A stretch of DNA of 13,512 bases from Puniceicoccales bacterium. GTDB lineage: Bacteria > Verrucomicrobiota > Verrucomicrobiia > Opitutales > UBA953. The stretch covers positions 1-13,512 of the forward strand of contig JAITXH010000052.1 in assembly GCA_031284845.1 (NCBI GenBank). The letters are read 5' to 3'. The position numbers and the translations under genes were made by a program. Below, piece by piece: positions 1 through 7,338 of the stretch (position 1 is its first letter; each line of letters starts with the position of its first letter). Below the pieces are notes generated by a model. The model was not told the origin of the DNA and made no database searches. It worked only from the letters and a program-made list of their open reading frames with translations.

Positions 1-1368
1 CTCGGCATCCCGAATTACCTCGGCATCTGGGGAGCCATCGTCACCGGCCTGGTCACCGGCATCATCATCGGCAAGTCCACCGAGTATTACACTTCTCAAG
101 AATACAAACCGACTAAGCACATCGCCGAAAGCAGCGAGACCGGCCCCGCCACCGTGATCATCTCCGGCATCGGCGTTGGCATGTTGTCCACGGCGATTCC
201 CGTCGTCGTCGTCTCCATCGGCACCGCCCTCGCCTATTGCTTTGCATCCGGCGACTGGCACTTCAACCCGTCCAGCATGGCCATCGGCCTTTATGGTATC
301 GGCATCGCCGCTGTCGGAATGCTCTCCACACTCGGCATCACGCTCGCGACCGACGCCTACGGCCCCATCGCCGACAACGCCGGCGGCAACGCCGAGATGA
401 GCGAACTTCCGCCCGAAGTGCGCAAACGCACAGACGCCCTCGACTCGCTGGGCAACACCACCGCCGCCACCGGCAAAGGCTTTGCCATCGGTTCTGCCGC
501 GCTTACCGCGCTCGCCCTCCTCGCCTCTTATGTCGAGGAGTTGAAGATCGCCATGAAGCACGTTCTGGAGCCGGTCCTTGGTAAAGACACCGTCGAACTG
601 GCCAATGCCACATTCGCGCAATTCAACGTATGGGAGGGCAACCACGCTGCCGAGAAAGCCGCCATTCTCGCGGGCAAGGGCAACGAAGCAGCAAGCTCCG
701 TTATAGATACAGCCAACCTCACCCAGTTCATGGACTTCTTCCAAGTGAACTTGATGAATCCGAAAGTCATTATCGGCCTCTTCCTCGGCTCCATGATGTC
801 GTTCCTCTTCTGCGGCCTGACGATCAACGCCGTTGGCCGCGCCGCCAAGAGCATGGTGCAGGAAATCGTGCGCCAGTTCCAAGGTGCCGGGATTTTAGAC
901 GAAAAAAGCAAAGTCGTCGCCAAGTTCCTGAATACCGAAACCGGCAAAATCACCTTCCCCGAAGGTTACAAGCCCGACTACGCCCGTTGCGTCGCCATTT
1001 CCACAAGCGGTGCTCAACGCGAGATGATTATTCCGTCGCTCCTCGCCGTTGTCGTCCCGATTCTCGTCGGCATCGTGTTTGGTGTTCCCGGCGTCTTTGG
1101 ACTCCTCGGCGGCGGCCTTTCCGCCGGCTTCGTTCTCGCCGTCTTCATGGCCAACTCCGGTGGTGCATGGGACAACGCGAAGAAATATGTCGAAGAAGGT
1201 CACCTCGGCGGCAAACGTTCCGAGGCCCACAAAGCGACCGTTATCGGCGACACCGTTGGCGACCCCTTCAAGGACACCGCCGGCCCGAGCTTGAACATTC
1301 TCATTAAGTTAATGAGCATGGTTTCCATCGTCACCGCAGGCGTGAACATCGCGATCACCTTGCTCTGA
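1..1368 (+). CDS. hppA: Membrane-bound ion-pumping pyrophosphatase, K+-dependent type (C-terminal part; 5' end outside window)
   Basis: Integral-membrane pyrophosphatase that couples PPi hydrolysis to export of H+ and/or Na+. The reading frame is open from the first base, giving 455 residues, roughly the last 60% of a family usually about 700-750 long. Visible signatures, numbered in the fragment: GKSTEYYT near 24-31, ETGPATVIISG near 46-56, the TDAYGPIADNAGGNAEM motif near 117-133, and the C-terminal acidic motifs AWDNAKK (about 388-395) and GDTVGDPFKDT (about 416-426) that bind Mg-PPi. The GNTTAATGKG segment (about 151-160) has Ala and Gly where K+-independent enzymes have Lys and Thr, so a K+-requiring enzyme is expected. 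The residues that separate H+, Na+ and dual pumps lie in the missing N-terminal half, so ion specificity cannot be called. Many hydrophobic helices are present. An intrinsic terminator follows 43 bp after the stop. Confidence 0.97.
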   Translation, partial: LGIPNYLGIWGAIVTGLVTGIIIGKSTEYYTSQEYKPTKHIAESSETGPATVIISGIGVGMLSTAIPVVVVSIGTALAYCFASGDWHFNPSSMAIGLYGIGIAAVGMLSTLGITLATDAYGPIADNAGGNAEMSELPPEVRKRTDALDSLGNTTAATGKGFAIGSAALTALALLASYVEELKIAMKHVLEPVLGKDTVELANATFAQFNVWEGNHAAEKAAILAGKGNEAASSVIDTANLTQFMDFFQVNLMNPKVIIGLFLGSMMSFLFCGLTINAVGRAAKSMVQEIVRQFQGAGILDEKSKVVAKFLNTETGKITFPEGYKPDYARCVAISTSGAQREMIIPSLLAVVVPILVGIVFGVPGVFGLLGGGLSAGFVLAVFMANSGGAWDNAKKYVEEGHLGGKRSEAHKATVIGDTVGDPFKDTAGPSLNILIKLMSMVSIVTAGVNIAITLL

Positions 1369-1410
1369 ACGAACACACGGGAAACCGCCTCGTGCGGAAA
1401 ATCTCAAACG

Positions 1411-1441
1411 AAAAAACCGCCCGGAAACGGGCGGTTTTTTT
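1411..1441 (+). terminator. Intrinsic terminator of hppA
   Basis: The 7-bp G+C stem CCGCCCG/CGGGCGG (1417-1423 with 1428-1434) carries a GAAA tetraloop of the GNRA class and is followed by seven T residues (1435-1441). Six A residues before the stem can pair with the T tract. This ends hppA and insulates the following VWA-kinase operon. It is the only textbook U-tailed terminator seen in the window. Confidence 0.93.
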
Positions 1442-1453
1442 GCGTCCCAGCCA

Positions 1454-1493
1454 TGACAATATTTTTACAACTCCATGACAACCCTGTGACAAC
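1454..1493 (+). promoter_or_regulatory. Array of four direct repeats at 11-bp pitch (candidate response-regulator operator)
   Basis: Four heptamers lie at 1454-1460 (TGACAAT), 1465-1471 (TTACAAC), 1476-1482 (TGACAAC) and 1487-1493 (TGACAAC). Starts are spaced exactly 11, 11 and 11 bp, with 4-bp unrelated spacers (ATTT, TCCA, CCTG). OmpR/PhoB-family regulators bind tandem half-sites with this 7+4 geometry. The reverse complement with one flanking base (TTGTCAT for copies 1 and 3) is one base from the E. coli Pho half-site CTGTCAT. The last repeat would overlap the -35 position of the promoter described next. Binding by the regulator encoded at 4679-5392 is inferred, not shown. Confidence 0.6.
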
Positions 1494-1517
1494 TACCGCT
1501 TTGTTTTCCGATACAAT
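1486..1517 (+). promoter_or_regulatory. Putative activator-dependent promoter of the VWA-kinase-regulator operon
   Basis: A -10-like TACAAT lies at 1512-1517, about 43 bp before the VWA start codon. The nearest -35-like hexamer, GTGACA (1486-1491), is 20 bp away, too far for a strong unassisted sigma-70 promoter, and it overlaps the fourth 11-bp repeat. A weak or misplaced -35 covered by a regulator site is typical of class II activation. The transcription start is not known. Confidence 0.4.
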
Positions 1518-1559
1518 GGGCCGCGTTCACTCAACCAATAACTCGAACACACAGCACAC

Positions 1560-2921
1560 ATGAAAACAAAATGCTTCTTCGCACCACTCGCCGCTGCGGG
1601 CCTCGCACTCGCCGCTGCATTCGCGCCCTCCGCGCTCCACGCCGCCTCGCCAGTCGAGTTGCGCGTTGAACTCGACCGCTCCGTCCTGCCAGCCAACACC
1701 AAGGACAAAGCCGTCATCAAAATCTCGCTCGACGGCCTGCGCCTCGAGCGCCGCGAAAACCGCCCGCCCGTCAACCTCGCCATGGTGCTTGACCGCTCCG
1801 GATCGATGAACGGCGAAAAAATCATTCAAGCCCGCGAAGCCGCAATCGAAGCCGTGCGCCGCCTCGCCACAGACGACATCGTCTCCCTCATTGCCTTCGA
1901 CGACCGCGTAGAAACACTCATCCCCGCGACCCGCGTCGGCGACCTCCGCAACATCGAAGAACGCATCCGCCGCATCCAGCCGGGCAACTCTACCGCGCTC
2001 CACGCCGGTGTCTCGCAAGGAGCCGCCGAGTTGCGCGAAAACCTCACCAAGCCCGGTTACATCCACCGCATCATCCTACTCTCGGATGGGCAGGCCAATG
2101 TCGGCCCGGAAACGCCCGAACAACTCGGCGCACTCGGCGTCAAGCTCGTGAAAGACGGCATCTCCGTGACCACCGTCGGGCTGGGCCTCGGCTACGACGA
2201 AGACCTGATGACCAAGCTCGCGCTCAAGAGCGACGGCAACACCTACTTTGTGAAAAACGCCCGCGACCTGCCGGACATTTTCAAAACCGAACTCGGCGAC
2301 GTGCTCAACGTCGTAGCGCGCCGCGTGGCCATCACCATCGAGTTTCCCGAAGGTGTCCGCCCTGTGCGCTTTGTCGGGCGCGAAGGCACAATCAAGGGGC
2401 AAAGCGCGGAACTGACCATTAACCAAATCTACGGCGGGCAGGAAAAATTCGCCCTTGTGGAAGTAGAAATCCCCACGGTGAAAGACGGCACCGAACGCGA
2501 CTTGGCACGGGTGAACGTCGCCTTTGAGAACACGCGATCACAAACGGTGGAAAAATCCACTGTCGTTGGCCGCGCACGTTTCAGCGCAGATAAAAACGTC
2601 GTGCTCAAATCCGCGAACCAGCGCGTGCAGGCGGACTACGCGAGCAACCTCATCGCAGTCGCAAAAGACGAGGCGATTGTGCTGGCCGACGCCGGAAAGG
2701 TGAGCGAAGCGGCGGCGCTCATGCGTTTGCAATCGGCAACCTTGAACAGCGGATACTTCGCGAACAACACCGTCGTCGCGGAGCTTGCCAGTAAAAACAC
2801 CGCCGACGCCGACAGCCTCGAAGCCAAGGGACTGGATAACGCCGCGCGCAAAGACTATCGCGCCACCAACGCCAACACCTACCTGCAACAAGCTGTGACG
2901 TATCCCGGGGCGACTAAATAA
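1560..2921 (+). CDS. Exported von Willebrand factor type A (VWA) domain protein
   Basis: A 453-residue protein with an N-terminal signal peptide: basic MKTK, a hydrophobic core at about 6-24, and a likely cleavage after SALHA (residue 28 or 29). There is no lipobox and no later TM segment, so a soluble periplasmic protein is expected. The VWA domain spans about 70-260. Its metal-ion-dependent adhesion site is complete: DxSxS as D78-R-S80-G-S82, then T145 in NSTALHAG, and D176 in LLSDGQAN. The region after about 260 is beta-rich and then helical, with no family I can name. VWA/MIDAS domains bind Mg2+ or similar ions and mediate protein-protein contacts; the partner is unknown. It is the first gene of an apparent operon, 39 bp ahead of a histidine kinase gene, so a role as a periplasmic accessory or target of that kinase is inferred. 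The ATG has no Shine-Dalgarno sequence. Confidence 0.9.
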   Translation: MKTKCFFAPLAAAGLALAAAFAPSALHAASPVELRVELDRSVLPANTKDKAVIKISLDGLRLERRENRPPVNLAMVLDRSGSMNGEKIIQAREAAIEAVRRLATDDIVSLIAFDDRVETLIPATRVGDLRNIEERIRRIQPGNSTALHAGVSQGAAELRENLTKPGYIHRIILLSDGQANVGPETPEQLGALGVKLVKDGISVTTVGLGLGYDEDLMTKLALKSDGNTYFVKNARDLPDIFKTELGDVLNVVARRVAITIEFPEGVRPVRFVGREGTIKGQSAELTINQIYGGQEKFALVEVEIPTVKDGTERDLARVNVAFENTRSQTVEKSTVVGRARFSADKNVVLKSANQRVQADYASNLIAVAKDEAIVLADAGKVSEAAALMRLQSATLNSGYFANNTVVAELASKNTADADSLEAKGLDNAARKDYRATNANTYLQQAVTYPGATK

Positions 2922-2960
2922 CGTCGGTTTTTTCACCGGGAACTGATTTTCTTTTTCTCC

Positions 2961-4673
2961 GTGAATACCGCCAAGCGTCGAATGCTCCTCTCCGGGCTGC
3001 TGCTTTTGTTGCCAACATTGGCAGCGGCACTCGGCGCAGGCTGGCTGTTGCACCGCGAGCAACAACGCATCAACGCACAGGCACACGAGACAGCAGCGGC
3101 CCGTGAAGCGGCGATGGCGGCACGCACAAAACTCGTCGCCGAAAACATCGAAACTCTCGTGGTGGACGTGCAAAACGGCTTGATGAAAACACTCAAGGAA
3201 GCCCCCGCCGCGAATCCCGTTCCGTTCCTCGACAACTGGCGTAAATCCAACCCGCTTGTGCGCGATGTTTTTCAAACCAACGCTGATGGCACCGTGCGCT
3301 GGGGACGCACCGACTCCACCAGTGCCGCCTGGTTGATGACAGCACCGTGGCGGCAGAACGTGGCGGCGACGACGATTGCGCAAAAAGAAACCCAACAAGC
3401 CGCACAATTTTTCTACAACAGCAACGCGCAGTCGTATCAAAGCAGCCGTGCGCAAGTGCAGGAACTCTCCGTGCAAAACACAGTGCCTCTGCCCGAAAAA
3501 ACAAAACTAAGCCGCGAACAAACAGCGGCAGCACCGCCATTTCCCGAGCGCACTGATTGGCAATCGTGGAAAGATACCACCGGGACGTGGCACCTCTCTG
3601 GCTGGCGCGTGTGCGCCGAAGACAGCGTGCTTGTCGTCGAGGCGAACCTGAGCGAACTGGCCCGCAATCTCAACGAAGCCCTGCCCGTGCAAACCGAGAG
3701 AGACGAGACCTACGATTTATGCTTGGACGGCATCCCCGTTTCGCCAGCGAAAAGCGCCGCGCCCTCCCGCGCCATCCGCAACAGCATCGTTCCCGTTTCC
3801 GCGCAGTTGTTGCCGGGCTGGACAGTGCGCGGCTACTTACAGCAGTCCGACTACGGCACTGATTTTCAAGGGAAGAAATTTCTCACCGCGAGCCTCGTTC
3901 TCGTGGCGCTTTTTATGGCGACAATTTTGAGCGGAGGTTTCCTGCTTTTGCGACAAGCGCGTTTGAGCGAGGCCGAATCGGCGCAAAAAACTTCCTTCGT
4001 CGCCAATGTCTCACACGAATTCAAAACACCGCTGACGACCATTCGCCTCTATGCCGAACTTCTTGAGCAGGGCCGTGTGCGCGATGATGCCCGCGCCGAG
4101 TGCCTGAAAACCATCGGCAGCGAAACGCAACGCCTCGCACGCCTCGTGAACAACGTGCTCGACTTCAGCCGTCTCGAACAGGGCCGGAAAAAGTTCGACC
4201 TCCGCCAACTGGACCTTGCCTCGCTGGTGCGCCAGTTGCTCGAACGTTTCACGCCGCGCCTGCAAGACTCTGGAATGCGCCTCGAACAACACCTGCCAAC
4301 GGCACCGCTCCTTCTTGAAACCGACGCCGACGCCATCGAGCAAATCGCGCTGAACCTCCTCGACAATGCCTGCAAATACGCCGCAAGCGGCGGCGAAGTC
4401 ACGGTGACATTGGCACTGAAAAACACCACCACCGTCGGCGCGGAGCTTCGCATTGGAGACCGCGGTGCAGGCATCCCGGCATCGCAACGCGAGCGGATTT
4501 TTGAAAAATTTTACCGCGTGGACAACACGCTCACGGCGTCGGGCAACGGAGCCGGCCTCGGCTTGAGCATCGCCCGCCAACTGGCGCGTGGCCTCGGCGG
4601 AGACCTGCGCTGTGTGGCCCGAAGCGGCGGTGGATGCGAGTTTGTCTTAACACTTCCCGTCCTTAAAAGCTGA
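2961..4673 (+). CDS. Two-TM sensor histidine kinase
   Basis: A 570-residue kinase starting at a GTG (2961) 39 bp after the VWA stop. TM1 at about 8-30 and TM2 at about 307-330 enclose a roughly 275-residue extracytoplasmic domain of no recognised family. The region at about 35-60 is Ala/Glu-rich and probably a coiled helix. After TM2 comes an HisKA dimerisation domain with SHEFKTPLTT (phospho-acceptor H352). The HATPase domain has the N box NLLDNACKYA (N469), G1 box DRGAGIP (D500), F box FEKFYR (about 514-519) and G2 box GAGLGLSIA. All catalytic motifs are intact. No HAMP domain was evident; TM2 runs into the HisKA helix through a short linker. The response-regulator gene follows after 5 bp, so the pair is almost certainly cognate. 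The stimulus is unknown. The large sensor domain and the neighbouring secreted VWA protein suggest it monitors the envelope or an extracellular ligand. Confidence 0.93.
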   Translation: MNTAKRRMLLSGLLLLLPTLAAALGAGWLLHREQQRINAQAHETAAAREAAMAARTKLVAENIETLVVDVQNGLMKTLKEAPAANPVPFLDNWRKSNPLVRDVFQTNADGTVRWGRTDSTSAAWLMTAPWRQNVAATTIAQKETQQAAQFFYNSNAQSYQSSRAQVQELSVQNTVPLPEKTKLSREQTAAAPPFPERTDWQSWKDTTGTWHLSGWRVCAEDSVLVVEANLSELARNLNEALPVQTERDETYDLCLDGIPVSPAKSAAPSRAIRNSIVPVSAQLLPGWTVRGYLQQSDYGTDFQGKKFLTASLVLVALFMATILSGGFLLLRQARLSEAESAQKTSFVANVSHEFKTPLTTIRLYAELLEQGRVRDDARAECLKTIGSETQRLARLVNNVLDFSRLEQGRKKFDLRQLDLASLVRQLLERFTPRLQDSGMRLEQHLPTAPLLLETDADAIEQIALNLLDNACKYAASGGEVTVTLALKNTTTVGAELRIGDRGAGIPASQRERIFEKFYRVDNTLTASGNGAGLGLSIARQLARGLGGDLRCVARSGGGCEFVLTLPVLKS

Positions 4674-4678
4674 CACTC

Positions 4679-5392
4679 ATGCGAGCACGAATACTCATCG
4701 CCGAAGACGACACCAACATCCGCCTCGGGCTGATGGCTACGCTGGAAAGCGAGGGTCTTACTGTGGTTGCCGCCGCTGACGGCGCACAGGCGTTGAAGTT
4801 GTTTGCGCAGGAAAAATTCGACCTCGTGATACTCGATGTGATGATGCCGAAGCAAAGCGGCTACGATGTGTGCCGCAGCATTCGCCAGCGCGACGCGCGT
4901 GTGCCGGTGCTCTTTCTCACCGCAAAGAGTGAGGAAATTGACAAGGTGCTCGGCCTGAAATTGGGGGCCGACGACTACATGACGAAACCGTTTGGCGTGC
5001 TCGAATTGTTAGCCCGCGTGGATGCGCTTTTGCGGCGGGCGCGTGTGTCGGATGCCGACGGCACTGATGCTGCGGGTGCGTTACCGGAGGTGTTCGCTTT
5101 CGGCGGTGCCGTGATAGATCGCAAGCGATTTACGGCGACGCTCGACGGCGCAAAAACCGCGCTGACGGTGCGTGAATTGAAATTGCTGGAAGTGCTGGCG
5201 GCGCACCCGAACACGGTTTTAACGCGGGACGCGTTGTTAAATGCTGCATGGGGCGTCGCCTACTCCGGCACGACGCGGACGCTGGACCAGCACGTCGCGC
5301 AATTGCGCAAGAAGGTGGAGCGTCGGCCCGACGCGCCGGAGGTGATTTTGACCGCGCACGGCATTGGTTACCGTTACGAGGCCGCCAAGTAG
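4679..5392 (+). CDS. OmpR/PhoB-family DNA-binding response regulator
   Basis: A 237-residue two-domain regulator. The receiver domain (about 1-120) has the acidic pocket E9-D10-D11, phospho-acceptor D53 in ILDVMMP, T81 in FLTAKS and K103 in MTKPF. After a linker of about 15 residues, a winged-helix domain (about 138-235) carries LTVRELKLLEVL, the recognition-helix segment RTLDQHVAQLRKK and the wing HGIGYRYE. It starts only 5 bp after the kinase stop, with no Shine-Dalgarno sequence, consistent with coupled translation. Regulators of this family bind tandem direct repeats as head-to-tail dimers, and an array with exactly such spacing lies at 1454-1493 upstream of the operon. Autoregulation is therefore inferred. 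The specific regulon cannot be read from the sequence. Confidence 0.95.
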   Translation: MRARILIAEDDTNIRLGLMATLESEGLTVVAAADGAQALKLFAQEKFDLVILDVMMPKQSGYDVCRSIRQRDARVPVLFLTAKSEEIDKVLGLKLGADDYMTKPFGVLELLARVDALLRRARVSDADGTDAAGALPEVFAFGGAVIDRKRFTATLDGAKTALTVRELKLLEVLAAHPNTVLTRDALLNAAWGVAYSGTTRTLDQHVAQLRKKVERRPDAPEVILTAHGIGYRYEAAK

Positions 5393-5428
5393 CACAGGTT
5401 TGGAGGACGAAACTTCCGCTCTTCCATG

Positions 5429-5455
5429 CTTGCAGCGCCGGAGCCTGGCGGCAAG
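5429..5455 (+). other. Stem-loop between the regulator gene and the peroxiredoxin gene
   Basis: CTTGC (5429-5433) and CGCC (5436-5439) pair with GGCG (5447-5450) and GCAAG (5451-5455), giving 9 bp with a 2-nt bulge and a 7-nt loop. No U tract follows. It could be a non-canonical terminator of the upstream operon or a leader hairpin of the peroxiredoxin mRNA. It lies over the codons an upstream in-frame ATG at 5426 would use, which favours the downstream start at 5483. Confidence 0.35.
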
Positions 5456-5482
5456 GTGGGTGTCGAAAAACACATCACAACT

Positions 5483-5968
5483 ATGGCACTTCCCATCGGC
5501 TCCAAAGCACCAGCAATCACACTCAAATCCAAAGACGCCTCCGGTCTGGCAGATGTCTCCCTTACGCGCAGTATCGGCAAGAAACAGACCGTCCTCCTCT
5601 TTGTCCCGCTCGCCTTCACCGGCGTTTGCACCGAAGAATTATGCTCCATCAGCAATTCCATTCAGGCGTATAACTCGCTCAATGCGGATGTCATCGCCGT
5701 GTCTGTGGACAGCCCCTTTGCACAAGAGGTCTGGGCAAAAAACTCCGGACTCCAATTCACGCTCGCTTCCGATTTCAACCGCGAAGCCGCCACTGCATAC
5801 GGCGTGCGCGAAGACAACTTTTTGCCCGGAGTGCTCGGCTACAAAGGCATCGCAAAACGTTCGGCGTTTGTTTTCGGCATTGATGGCATCATCAAGTTTT
5901 CCTGGTCGAGCGACGACTCAAGCAAGCTCCCGCCTTTTGACGCAATCAACAAGGCGCTTAAATCCTGA
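5483..5968 (+). CDS. Peroxiredoxin (AhpC/TSA family, BCP/AhpE-like)
   Basis: A 161-residue thioredoxin-fold peroxidase that reduces hydrogen peroxide and organic hydroperoxides in the cytoplasm. The active-site motif P42-LAF-T46-GV-C49 gives peroxidatic Cys49. A second Cys, C54 in EELC, lies five residues later, the spacing of the resolving Cys in BCP-type atypical 2-Cys enzymes. The conserved Arg is probably R127 in KRSAFVFG. SVDSPFAQEVWA and DFNREAATAYGV are typical family segments. The start at 5483 (MALPIGSKAPAITL) is preferred over an in-frame ATG at 5426, because family members begin with this segment and the extra 19 residues are low-quality and overlap a hairpin. It is 90 bp from the regulator gene, so it may have its own promoter, and it ends at a perfect hairpin (5976-6000). 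Confidence 0.92.
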   Translation: MALPIGSKAPAITLKSKDASGLADVSLTRSIGKKQTVLLFVPLAFTGVCTEELCSISNSIQAYNSLNADVIAVSVDSPFAQEVWAKNSGLQFTLASDFNREAATAYGVREDNFLPGVLGYKGIAKRSAFVFGIDGIIKFSWSSDDSSKLPPFDAINKALKS

Positions 5969-5975
5969 TTCCGCC

Positions 5976-6000
5976 GCGCCCCTGCCTTTCACAGGGGCGC
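5976..6000 (+). terminator. Perfect 9-bp hairpin after the peroxiredoxin gene
   Basis: GCGCCCCTG (5976-5984) and CAGGGGCGC (5992-6000) pair perfectly around a 7-nt loop, 7 bp after the stop. No U tract follows on either strand, so it may be a rho-assisted or non-canonical terminator, or an mRNA 3'-end stabiliser. Confidence 0.45.
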
Positions 6001-6028
6001 AATGGCGCGGACTGAATCTTCCGGCGGA

Positions 6029-6050
6029 CGCTACGCACTTTTGCGTAGCG
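6029..6050 (-). terminator. Perfect 9-bp hairpin after the aminopeptidase gene
   Basis: CGCTACGCA (6029-6037) pairs with TGCGTAGCG (6042-6050) around a 4-nt loop. It lies 6 bp past the stop of the minus-strand aminopeptidase and 28 bp from the hairpin of the convergent peroxiredoxin gene. There is no U tract on the minus strand. Position argues for a 3'-end element; mechanism is uncertain. Confidence 0.4.
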
Positions 6051-6056
6051 GACTGC

Positions 6057-7172
6057 TCATTTGCCGCCGAGCAGATACTTGCGGTTCAGCTTTTGCAGGG
6101 ACTTGGGTAGGAATACGCCATCCTTGCGGACGAGCACCCCGTCAAAGTAAATCTCACCCCCGCCGTATTCCGGACGCTGGATGCACACGAGATCCCAGTG
6201 TATCGAAGACTTGTTTCCATTGTAGGCGTCATCGTAGCACTGGCCCGGCGTGAAATGGAACGAACCGGCGATCTTTTCATCGAACAGAATGTCCTGCATC
6301 GGTTCCAGGATGTGCGGGTTAAAGCCGAGTGCAAATTCTCCGACGTAGCGCGCCCCGGGATCGCTGTCGAAGATTTCATTCAGACGTTTCGTATTGTTTG
6401 CCGTAGCTTCGACAATTTTGCCTTTCCTGAATACTAGCCGCACATCGGAAAAACTCGTTCCCTGATAGACTGTCGGTGCGTTGTATTGGATGACGCCTTC
6501 CACGCTGTCGCGCACAGGCGCGGTGAAGACTTCGCCGTCGGGGATGTTCCTCTGCCCGCCACAGGGAATGGCGGGGATGTTTTTGATGGAAAACGTCAAA
6601 TCGGTGCCCGGCCCCTTGATCTGCACCTGATCTGTTTTTTCGAGTGCCTCCTGCAACGCTTTCATGCCTGGAATCATACGGGAGTAATCCAGTGTGCAGA
6701 CGCGAAAGTAAAAATCTTCAAACGCCTCAGTGCTCATGCGCGCCTGTTGCGCCATTGAGGCAGTGGGCCAGCGCAAGACGACCCACTTGGTTTTCTTCAC
6801 GCGGTAATCCAGCACGGGGCGGAGTATCCGGGTATAGTTTTTCATCTGTGCGGCAGGCACGTCGCTGTTTTCGAAAATATTCCCCGCGCCACGCAACGCG
6901 ATGTAAGCGTGCATTTTTTTCATACGCGGCAGCTCCATGTCTGCAGCAAGCTGAAACTGCGTGTCGGTCCCATCGAGGATGAGCGCGCGGTTTATGCGGG
7001 AATGCTGGATGTTGACCATTGGCACAGCGCCGCGTGCGCGTGCCTCCCTGACAAGCGCGACGACCATGTCGTCCGGGATGTCAAACGCATCTATGAGAAC
7101 GTGTTCGCCCTTTTTTAATGATGTGGAAAAGCCAGTGAGCACACCGGCGAGCTGAAGATAACGAGTGTCCAT
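6057..7172 (-). CDS. M29-family (thermophilic metalloprotease-type) aminopeptidase
   Basis: A 371-residue probable metal-dependent cytoplasmic aminopeptidase of MEROPS family M29 (AmpS/aminopeptidase T/PepS group), which releases N-terminal residues from peptides. Expected metal-ligand motifs, numbered from the ATG at 7172, are present: E214 in IPDGEVFTAP, E279 in YVGEFALGFNP, H306 in SFHFTPG, and H325/D327 in SSIHWDLV. Length fits the family, which is usually about 370-410. An in-frame GTG at 7184 would add four residues (MPHI). The ATG was chosen because the homologous part begins right after it and neither start has a Shine-Dalgarno sequence. The gene is divergent from the HIT gene, sharing a 166-bp upstream region, and convergent with the peroxiredoxin gene. 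It appears monocistronic in this window. Exact substrate preference is not readable. Confidence 0.9.
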   Translation of the reverse strand: MDTRYLQLAGVLTGFSTSLKKGEHVLIDAFDIPDDMVVALVREARARGAVPMVNIQHSRINRALILDGTDTQFQLAADMELPRMKKMHAYIALRGAGNIFENSDVPAAQMKNYTRILRPVLDYRVKKTKWVVLRWPTASMAQQARMSTEAFEDFYFRVCTLDYSRMIPGMKALQEALEKTDQVQIKGPGTDLTFSIKNIPAIPCGGQRNIPDGEVFTAPVRDSVEGVIQYNAPTVYQGTSFSDVRLVFRKGKIVEATANNTKRLNEIFDSDPGARYVGEFALGFNPHILEPMQDILFDEKIAGSFHFTPGQCYDDAYNGNKSSIHWDLVCIQRPEYGGGEIYFDGVLVRKDGVFLPKSLQKLNRKYLLGGK

Positions 7173-7338
7173 GATGTGCGGCACGGATACACATCTCTGC
7201 TCAGGTGTCGAAACCGAAGAAGAAAAAAATCACCCTGCCCTCCTCACAATAATCTGAGTGAGACCCTCCGCCACGGGCGAAAACCTCATTGCGTTCCGGC
7301 TTGTCCTGAGTGCCCCGCCGTTCTTTATTTCCGCCTTC

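Noticed and set aside
528..953. Long antisense and alternate-frame reading frames over hppA, the VWA gene, the kinase, nuoL, nuoM and yebC.
   Set aside because: They are by-products of G+C-rich codon use opposite genes with clear family motifs; their translations are Arg/Ser/Ala/Pro-rich and low in complexity.
5401..5426. Imperfect hairpin TGGAGGA/TCTTCCA right after the regulator gene as a terminator.
   Set aside because: Only 7 pairs including a G-U, a large loop and no U tract; not distinguishable from chance.
5426..5482. Upstream in-frame ATG that would lengthen the peroxiredoxin by 19 residues.
   Set aside because: Homologous sequence begins at 5483; the extra codons overlap a stem-loop and have no initiation signal.
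7258..7338. Upstream ATG adding 27 residues to the HIT protein, and a 5-bp inverted repeat CTCAC/GTGAG (7243-7262) as a divergent operator.
   Set aside because: The extension does not resemble the family, and the short inverted repeat with a 10-nt loop is too weak to call. No convincing -35/-10 pair was found in the shared 166-bp divergent region.
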